Source: Bacteroidia bacterium (lineage in GTDB: Bacteria; Bacteroidota; Bacteroidia; NS11-12g; UBA9320). Taken from it: 6,485 nt of DNA. The stretch spans positions 1 to 6,485 of the forward strand of contig JAQWZS010000150.1 of the NCBI GenBank assembly GCA_029253325.1, in the 5' to 3' direction. How positions within the stretch are numbered: position 1 is the stretch's first letter; each line of letters starts with the position of its first letter. Of this stretch, positions 1-4,691 are shown one piece after another. The notes below the pieces were generated by a model. That model was not told where the DNA came from. It worked only from the letters and a program-made list of their open reading frames with translations, and did no database searches. A program made the translations under genes and the position numbers.

Positions 1-657
1 AATTCATTTAAGTCAGGTGATATAGATAATCCTGGAAATGAATTGAATGATTATGGAGCAACTCATTATGGCTTGGACTATATGGATTCAAAATATAAAG
101 CTCAACTATTGGTGTTAGACAAAGTGAAAAACGATGGACTTGATGCGGTCGTAGTTAATCCAACATTTATGATTGGACCTTATGATTCAAGACCTTCTTC
201 AGGAGAAATGATTAGAGGTGTTCATAATAAAAAAATTCCGGGTTACCCACCAGGGGGAAAAAACTATGTATCGGTGAAAGATGTTTCAATTGCTATTGTA
301 AATGCAATAACAAAGGGTGAATCGGGTAATTGTTATATCCTTGGTAACGAAAATTTGACTTTTAAAGATGCTTTTGAAAAAATAGCACGCTGCACGAATT
401 CAACACCGCCCAAATTAAAACTTACTAAATCACTTATTAGACTTTATGGAAAGGTTAGTTCTATTTTAGCTAACATTTTCAATTTAAATCCTAAAATCAC
501 TCATGAATTGGCAATTATATCTTCAGAGTTTCATTATTATTCGTCAGAGAAAGCAATAAAGTTTTTAGATTTACCTCAGACACCTTTAGAAGATGCAATT
601 AATCAATGCTACGATTGGTTTATTGAAAATAATTATTTAACAGAAAAAAAAGACTAA
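1..657 (+). CDS. NAD(P)-dependent epimerase/dehydratase, dihydroflavonol-4-reductase-like (5' partial)
   Basis: The reading frame is open from base 1, so the gene starts upstream of the window. The TTG at position 43 is an internal leucine codon, not a start. About 218 C-terminal residues are visible. Family members usually have about 320-340, so the N-terminal Rossmann part with the GxxGxxG nucleotide loop is missing only because of the window edge. The catalytic YxxxK is seen as YMDSK at visible residues 27-31. It is followed by VVVNPTFMIGPYDSRPS, the characteristic 'NPt.viGP.D..PS' block of dihydroflavonol-reductase, HpnA and 3-beta-HSD-like extended SDRs. The C-terminal FLDLPQTPLEDAINQCYDWF is the usual ending. 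Members reduce a ketone or epimerise a sugar or lipid-linked substrate using NAD(P)H in the cytoplasm; the substrate here is unknown. The stop codon abuts the ATG of the next gene, so it is probably the upstream member of a four-gene operon. Confidence 0.9.
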   Translation, partial: NSFKSGDIDNPGNELNDYGATHYGLDYMDSKYKAQLLVLDKVKNDGLDAVVVNPTFMIGPYDSRPSSGEMIRGVHNKKIPGYPPGGKNYVSVKDVSIAIVNAITKGESGNCYILGNENLTFKDAFEKIARCTNSTPPKLKLTKSLIRLYGKVSSILANIFNLNPKITHELAIISSEFHYYSSEKAIKFLDLPQTPLEDAINQCYDWFIENNYLTEKKD

Positions 658-1398
658 ATGTATATTTTATCTAATTTTAATTTTTCGTGGAACCATGAAG
701 ACTTGCTTCCTGTTTTGCCAATTATTCTTACATTAATTTTTTTCATTTTGTATTGGTTTACTGCCAATTCTTCGAAAGTCAAAAAATATTATTACTCTAA
801 ATACTCCTTTGATGTGGCTGCTTACAAGCATATATTTTTCACTAAATTATTTGGTTTTTTTAGTATGGGAATAGTTCCAATTATTGTATGCCAGCTATTA
901 ATTGAAGATTATAATCTTTCTTACTACGGCTTAACGTTTATCAATGAGACAGCATTATTTTCTATTTTATGGACTTTAGGGTTATCTATTATTCTAGTTC
1001 CATTAGTTTATTTCAGTGCTAAGAAGCCAAAGAACTTAGTGAACTATCCACAAATTAGGGCTAAAGTATGGAGTAAAAAAATTGTGATTATTAATGCTTT
1101 AGGTTGGTTTCTCTACCTTTTTGGCTATGAGTTTCTATTTAGGGGTGTGTTACTATTTCCTCTAGTTGAGTCATTAGGAATTTGGCCAGCGATAGCTGTA
1201 AATATTGCATTATATTCTGCTACCCATATTCCGAAAGGATTAGATGAAACAATAGGTGCCATTCCTCTTGGTTTTATTTTATGTATTTTAACAATATATT
1301 CTGGTACAATTTGGATTGCTTTTTTTGTTCACGTTGTCATGGCTTGGACAAATACTTTTACAGCACTTCATTATAATCCTGATATAAAAATTCAATAA
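658..1398 (+). CDS. CPBP-family (CAAX protease/bacteriocin-processing) intramembrane protein
   Basis: This is a 246-residue hydrophobic protein with about six to seven membrane segments, roughly at residues 17-34, 62-82, 98-119, 142-156, 174-188, 200-214 and 216-230. Three elements in order match the CPBP (Abi/Rce1-like) family. GYEFLFRG (residues 156-163) corresponds to motif EExxxR, YSATH (186-190) to FxxxH, and FFVHVVMAW (222-230) to the last His motif. Retained candidate catalytic residues are Glu158, Arg162, His190 and His225. The first Glu of the EE pair is Tyr157, and the position four after His225 is Ala rather than the usual Asn. Family members are glutamic-type intramembrane proteases, but some are non-proteolytic, and activity here is uncertain. 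The ATG follows the preceding stop with no gap, implying translational coupling in an operon with two SDR enzymes. A role in processing a peptide or a lipid-linked substrate would be speculation. Confidence 0.8.
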   Translation: MYILSNFNFSWNHEDLLPVLPIILTLIFFILYWFTANSSKVKKYYYSKYSFDVAAYKHIFFTKLFGFFSMGIVPIIVCQLLIEDYNLSYYGLTFINETALFSILWTLGLSIILVPLVYFSAKKPKNLVNYPQIRAKVWSKKIVIINALGWFLYLFGYEFLFRGVLLFPLVESLGIWPAIAVNIALYSATHIPKGLDETIGAIPLGFILCILTIYSGTIWIAFFVHVVMAWTNTFTALHYNPDIKIQ

Positions 1399-1401
1399 AC
1401 G

Positions 1402-2205
1402 ATGATGGATAAAGTTGCAATTGTTACTGGCTCAAGTCGAGGAATTGGTAAAGGGATAGCTAAGGAACTATTATTAGCGGGATCGAAAGTGATTTTAAAT
1501 GGGAGGAATAAAGATAGACTTAAGGCGACTCAGTTAGAATTGTTGAAAATCTCTAAAGATGTACATTATTTGTGTTGTGATGTAACCAATACTGATGAGT
1601 CCGAACGTTTGATCAATTATGCTATTGATATGTATGGTCGTATTGATATTGTTGTAAATAATGTTGGTGTGTCAAGCAGGGGAACAGTAGGAGAGAGCCA
1701 ACCTGAAGTGTTTGAAAGGGTGATGAAAAGTAATTTTATTGGTTCTGTTTTGCCGACCATTCACGCTATGAAATTTTTAAGGAAAACCAGAGGAAGCCTC
1801 GTATTTATATCTAGTGTTGCTGGTATTAGGGGTCTTCCAGGATTAGCCCCATATTGTGCATCTAAAATGGCACTTCGATCTCTAGCTGAATCCATAAGAA
1901 TTGAAGAATCTGATTCGGGCATTCATGTTGGCCTTGTTTATGTTGGTATTACTGAAATTGAACACAACAAAGAGTCTATATCAGCTAATGGTTCCTCAGT
2001 AATTTTGGATGATCGCTCCAATAAGAAAGCTCAATCAATTCATTATGTAGCAAAAAAGGTTCTTCAAAATATTAAAAGAAGAAGATTCATCACCACTCTT
2101 TCTACCATTGGAGTCATTAATGCTATTATGCAACCATTATTTCCTATGTTGGTAGAACGATTGATAATCAAATCCAAAAAGAAAATTGGTGAAAAGAGTA
2201 AGTGA
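1402..2205 (+). CDS. Classical SDR-family NAD(P)H-dependent oxidoreductase
   Basis: This 267-residue protein has the complete classical short-chain dehydrogenase signature. The dinucleotide-binding TGSSRGIG is at residues 9-16 and the adenine-contacting Asp60 lies in CCDVT. NNVG (86-89) is a variant of NNAG. The catalytic tetrad is Asn111, Ser138 (in ISSVAG), Tyr151 and Lys155 (YCASK). Arg13 and Arg35 (NGRN, after beta-2) sit where basic residues usually select NADP(H) over NAD(H). The Pro-Gly that normally follows the active site is replaced by Val-Gly in YVGITEIE. The basic, hydrophobic C-terminus (about 225-267, with LFPMLVERLII) suggests membrane association, as in DHRS7-like or steroid/retinoid-type SDRs. 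Two tandem ATGs occur; the first, 3 bp after the upstream stop, is taken as the start. It shares an operon with another SDR and two membrane proteins, which fits a hydrophobic substrate, but none can be named. Confidence 0.92.
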   Translation: MMDKVAIVTGSSRGIGKGIAKELLLAGSKVILNGRNKDRLKATQLELLKISKDVHYLCCDVTNTDESERLINYAIDMYGRIDIVVNNVGVSSRGTVGESQPEVFERVMKSNFIGSVLPTIHAMKFLRKTRGSLVFISSVAGIRGLPGLAPYCASKMALRSLAESIRIEESDSGIHVGLVYVGITEIEHNKESISANGSSVILDDRSNKKAQSIHYVAKKVLQNIKRRRFITTLSTIGVINAIMQPLFPMLVERLIIKSKKKIGEKSK

Positions 2206-2909
2206 TTATTGGTAGAGATTTTGAAAAGATTGAGTTCTCTTTATGGGGACTTCAGTTATTAGAACCCAATAACCTTATTACTAATTTTATTCTTTTTACA
2301 GTGTGTATGTTATCCTATTATAAAGTTAGGAGGATTAATCAAGCTGATGATTTTTTTCGATATTGGGGGCTTTTCTATTTGTTTTTTGGATTGAGTTTCA
2401 TGTTTGGTGGTTTAGGACACGGATTTTATAACTATTTGGGAGTTCATGGAAAATATGCTGGTTTGCTAATATCAATTGGCTCTATTTATTTTTTGGAAAG
2501 AGCAATGTTAAATCTATTAAAGCATAAACAAATATCATTTTTTATAGGTCTTTCTAAGGTCAAATTAGTAAGTGCACTGATAGTCGAATTAGTGATATTT
2601 ATGTCAATGGATTTAAAAGCAAATCCTCAAATTGGATTGTTAACACCTTCTATATCATCCGCTATAGGTTTTTTAACATGTTTAGGATATCTGCCCTATA
2701 GATATAAACATCAGTTCACTCGTTCCTTCAAATATTTTTATTGGAGTCTAATTGTTTTTATTCCCAATGCTTTTATTCAAGGTATGAAGATTAGTTTTTT
2801 ACCATGGTTTGATCGAAATGATTTATCACATATATTGATATTAATTATGATTTTGCTTCAATGGAAAGGTATAAAAGGCTATTTAAATTATAAGATTACG
2901 TTATTGTAA
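2202..2909 (+). CDS. Seven-segment integral membrane protein of unknown function
   Basis: I do not recognise this 235-residue protein with certainty. It has about seven hydrophobic segments, near residues 26-40, 54-72, 85-98, 118-135, 149-164, 178-194 and 209-221. Two polar clusters stand out: FGGLGHGFYN (68-77, His73) at the end of segment 2, and WFDRNDLSH (202-210, Asp207 and His210) at the start of segment 7. Paired His/Asp residues at the ends of early and late segments recall the CREST group of membrane hydrolases (alkaline ceramidase, PAQR, TMEM86). However, the HxxxH expected in the last segment is absent, so this resemblance is only a suggestion. The start is GTG, overlapping the preceding TGA as GTGA. 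An in-frame TAA lies directly upstream, and the next GTG or ATG (codons 34 and 36) would destroy segment 1, so the GTG is well supported. It is the last gene of the reductase operon. Confidence 0.75.
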   Translation: MIIGRDFEKIEFSLWGLQLLEPNNLITNFILFTVCMLSYYKVRRINQADDFFRYWGLFYLFFGLSFMFGGLGHGFYNYLGVHGKYAGLLISIGSIYFLERAMLNLLKHKQISFFIGLSKVKLVSALIVELVIFMSMDLKANPQIGLLTPSISSAIGFLTCLGYLPYRYKHQFTRSFKYFYWSLIVFIPNAFIQGMKISFLPWFDRNDLSHILILIMILLQWKGIKGYLNYKITLL

Positions 2910-2996
2910 TCTATGATAATTTTACCCTATATATATCAAGATAATTACTGTAGAGTTATTAAATTACACTTAATATCATAACAAGTAATTTAGAAT

Positions 2997-4220
2997 TTAA
3001 TTAGCATAAACTCGTTCAACAGGCCATTCATCTTGGTAGCCTTTTTGCCAGTCTGTGTCTGATAGTTCTTCATCAGTCATGAGGCATTGGTTTAAATCTA
3101 ATTCAATTTCTTCTTGGTTAAGTCCCAAGCCAATAAAAACAATCTCATTTTTTCGATCTCCAAAATCTTTACTCCAGACAGATTCAATACTTTTTTGGTT
3201 TTCGATGAAGGAAGGATATTGAATTCTTTGCTCAAAAGGCATACTGTCCCACCATACTCCAGCACTGTCAGTTCGTAAAGACCCTCCTGCTTGTCCCCAT
3301 ACCATTGCTTGATTAGGTCTCGAAGATAGCCAAAATAGTCCCTTACTTCTGATTATGTTAGAAGGGAATTTATGATGAACATACGATAAAAATCGGACAG
3401 GATGAAAAGGCTTCTTACTTCTAAAAACAAACGAGTTGATACCATACTCTTCAGTTTCTGGTGTATGTCCCTCTTTGTTAAGCTCTTCTTGCCAACCTGA
3501 ATTTTGTTCAGCTTCTTCAAAATTGAAGAGACCAGTATTTAAAATTTGTTCAGGTTTAACATTTCCAAAACTTGTTTTAATAATCTGTGCTGAAGGGTTT
3601 AATTTTTTGAGCGTTGCCTCTAAAAAGTTCAGATCATCTTTTTCAATTAGATCAGATTTGTTAATTATGATAATGTTGGCAAACTCTACTTGGTCAGTCA
3701 ATAAATTAACAATGGTACGAAAGTCGTCCTCCATATCTGTCAATTCTCTATCTTGCAGTGTTTCCGGACTTCCAAAATCTTTGAAGAAATTGAAAGCATC
3801 AACAACAGTAACCATCGTGTCTACATAACTCCACTTGGATAAATCAATGTTATTCTCTTCATCGACAAAACTGAATGTCTGTGCAACGGGAACAGGTTCA
3901 CTAATACCAGTACTTTCAATTAATAAGTATTCAAAGCGATTTTCTTTTGCTAATCGCTCCACTTCATCCATGAGATCCTCTCGAAGTGTACAGCATATAC
4001 ATCCATTACTCATTTCTACTAGTTTTTCCTCTGTACGAGAGAGAACGTTTTGACTCTTTACCAAATTGGCATCTACATTAACTTCACTCATATCATTGAC
4101 GATAACCGCAACTTTTAATCCTTCCTTGTTATGAAGAACATGATTTAATAATGTGGTTTTGCCTGCTCCCAAGAAACCGCTTAAAACAGTAACGGGAAGC
4201 TTATTTATGATTTTGTTCAT
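2997..4220 (-). CDS. COG0523 (CobW/YciC/ZagA-like) GTPase, putative zinc metallochaperone
   Basis: This 407-residue G3E-family P-loop GTPase begins at the ATG at 4220-4218 (MNKIINKLPVTVLSG). The family's first beta strand starts at once there. A frame-extended ATG at 4295 would add 25 unrelated residues and would lie inside an operator and upstream of the predicted promoter, so it is rejected. Visible motifs are Walker A GFLGAGKT (15-22), the family hallmark CxCC metal site (Cys74, Cys76, Cys77 in GCICC), ESTG (102-105) and guanine-specifying NKSD (187-190). A CobW C-terminal domain follows, with GLFWLSSRPN and GQAGGS and then a C-terminal FGDR...VFIGLGL. That C-terminal layout matches the roughly 400-residue YciC/ZagA-type subgroup, which in Bacillus is Zur-repressed and supplies metal to enzymes during zinc starvation. 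It is divergent from a Fur-family regulator, with shared operators in the gap, supporting a zinc role. An alternative would be handling of another metal. A weak AGAGG lies about 13 nt before the ATG. Confidence 0.92.
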   Translation of the reverse strand: MNKIINKLPVTVLSGFLGAGKTTLLNHVLHNKEGLKVAVIVNDMSEVNVDANLVKSQNVLSRTEEKLVEMSNGCICCTLREDLMDEVERLAKENRFEYLLIESTGISEPVPVAQTFSFVDEENNIDLSKWSYVDTMVTVVDAFNFFKDFGSPETLQDRELTDMEDDFRTIVNLLTDQVEFANIIIINKSDLIEKDDLNFLEATLKKLNPSAQIIKTSFGNVKPEQILNTGLFNFEEAEQNSGWQEELNKEGHTPETEEYGINSFVFRSKKPFHPVRFLSYVHHKFPSNIIRSKGLFWLSSRPNQAMVWGQAGGSLRTDSAGVWWDSMPFEQRIQYPSFIENQKSIESVWSKDFGDRKNEIVFIGLGLNQEEIELDLNQCLMTDEELSDTDWQKGYQDEWPVERVYAN

Positions 4221-4240
4221 TGGTTTAATATATCCTCTTA

Positions 4241-4257
4241 TTGCAACTAGGTTGCAA
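4241..4257. promoter_or_regulatory. Perfect palindromic operator, probable Zur/Fur-family box (site 1)
   Basis: TTGCAACTAGGTTGCAA is a perfect inverted repeat of 7 + 3 + 7 bases. Read as the 7-1-7 form usual for Fur-family sites, it still matches at 6 of 7 positions per arm. It covers the -33 TTG of the rightward promoter and the -7 box edge and start region of the leftward promoter. That position allows repression of both genes by one bound dimer. Assignment to the neighbouring Fur-family regulator is an inference from location and symmetry. Confidence 0.8.
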
Positions 4258-4268
4258 ATATAGTTTTG
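4241..4268 (+). promoter_or_regulatory. Bacteroidota-type promoter for the Fur-family gene
   Basis: On the + strand a -7 box TAGTTTTG (4261-4268) fits TAnnTTTG. A TTG at 4241-4243 sits 17 nt upstream. The start would be near 4275, about 33 nt before the ATG at 4308. The -7 box shares two bases with the -7 box of the opposite promoter, so polymerase could not occupy both at once. No Shine-Dalgarno sequence is seen before the ATG, as is common in this phylum. Confidence 0.55.
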
Positions 4269-4284
4269 AATTCTTTCAAAGCAA
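4255..4284 (-). promoter_or_regulatory. Bacteroidota-type promoter for the COG0523 GTPase gene
   Basis: On the - strand a -7 box TATATTTG (4262-4255) matches TAnnTTTG exactly. A TTG at 4284-4282 lies 19 nt upstream of it, within the normal spacing of the -33 element. Transcription would start near 4248, giving a leader of about 28 nt to the ATG at 4220. Both elements overlap operator copies. The start point is predicted, not observed. Confidence 0.65.
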
Positions 4285-4295
4285 TTAAGTTGCAT
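4279..4295. promoter_or_regulatory. Degenerate second operator copy (site 2)
   Basis: AAGCAATTAAGTTGCAT matches site 1 at 12 of 17 positions, with the same GCAA and TTGC half-sites and the same centre spacing. The two centres (4249 and 4287) are 38 bp apart. It covers the -33 TTG of the leftward promoter and lies just after the predicted start point of the rightward one, mirroring the placement of site 1. It is weaker than site 1 and could be a lower-affinity site. Confidence 0.6.
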
Positions 4296-4307
4296 TAAAT
4301 TTGCTGA

Positions 4308-4688
4308 ATGATTTCATCAAGACAAACCCAATCAGTTAGATTAGTATGGGAGGTGTTTGATCGCTCGGATACTGCTTATTCTGTTGTAGAATTAGTTCAA
4401 ATGCACAAAGGTTCGATGAATAAAACAACGGTCTATAGAATTCTTGATCGCTTTGAAAAAGAAGGAAAACTTCATACATTTTTAGGTAAGAATGGATTAA
4501 AATGGTATGCTAAATGCCATAATTGCTCGTCTAAAAAACATATAGACATTCATCCTCATTTTCAATGTAATGAATGCGGAAAGGTTGAATGTCTTACAAT
4601 AGACGTTAAAATACCGAAGGTTGCAAAGCATCACATTGAACAAGCTAACATGTTGCTTCTAGGTCAATGTGATGAGTGCTTGATATAA
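4308..4688 (+). CDS. Fur-family metal-responsive repressor, probably Zur
   Basis: This 126-residue protein has the two-part Fur layout. An N-terminal winged helix contains MNKTTVYRILDRFEKEGKLH (37-56), the recognition helix and wing. A C-terminal metal-binding and dimerisation half follows. Metal-ligand candidates are His78, His82 and His84 in HIDIHPHFQC, Cys87 and Cys90 (CNEC), Cys95, His108/His109, and the terminal Cys121 and Cys124 (CDEC). The CNEC/CDEC pairs form the structural zinc site of the family. A further CHNC (Cys70, Cys73) is present. At 126 residues it is slightly short for Fur proper (about 140-150). Fur-family members repress genes when loaded with iron, zinc, manganese, peroxide-sensing iron or haem. 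The divergent COG0523 GTPase gene and shared palindromic operators favour zinc (Zur). Autoregulation is likely because the operators sit on its own promoter. Motifs alone do not exclude Fur or PerR. Confidence 0.9.
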   Translation: MISSRQTQSVRLVWEVFDRSDTAYSVVELVQMHKGSMNKTTVYRILDRFEKEGKLHTFLGKNGLKWYAKCHNCSSKKHIDIHPHFQCNECGKVECLTIDVKIPKVAKHHIEQANMLLLGQCDECLI

Positions 4689-4691
4689 TAT

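Noticed and set aside
43..45. TTG as a start codon for the first gene
   Set aside because: The frame is open to base 1, and the catalytic YxxxK would fall only 12 residues from the N-terminus, impossible for an SDR. The gene is cut by the window edge.
2910..2996. A possible terminator in the convergent gap: TATTAA (2957-2962) / TTAATA (2970-2975) with a 7-nt loop, and a distant AATTACT / AGTAATT pair
   Set aside because: The stems are almost entirely A/T, short, and lack a following T-run on either strand. Such pairs are expected by chance in this AT-rich gap, although some terminator must exist near here.
3436..3828. A 130-codon + strand open frame antisense to the GTPase gene
   Set aside because: It lies wholly opposite the well-supported GTPase coding sequence. 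The product is Ser-rich with no domain or initiation signal, so it is a reading-frame shadow.
3835..4053. A 72-codon + strand open frame antisense to the GTPase gene
   Set aside because: It is a shadow of the CxCC-containing part of the GTPase gene, with no recognisable protein features and no promoter.
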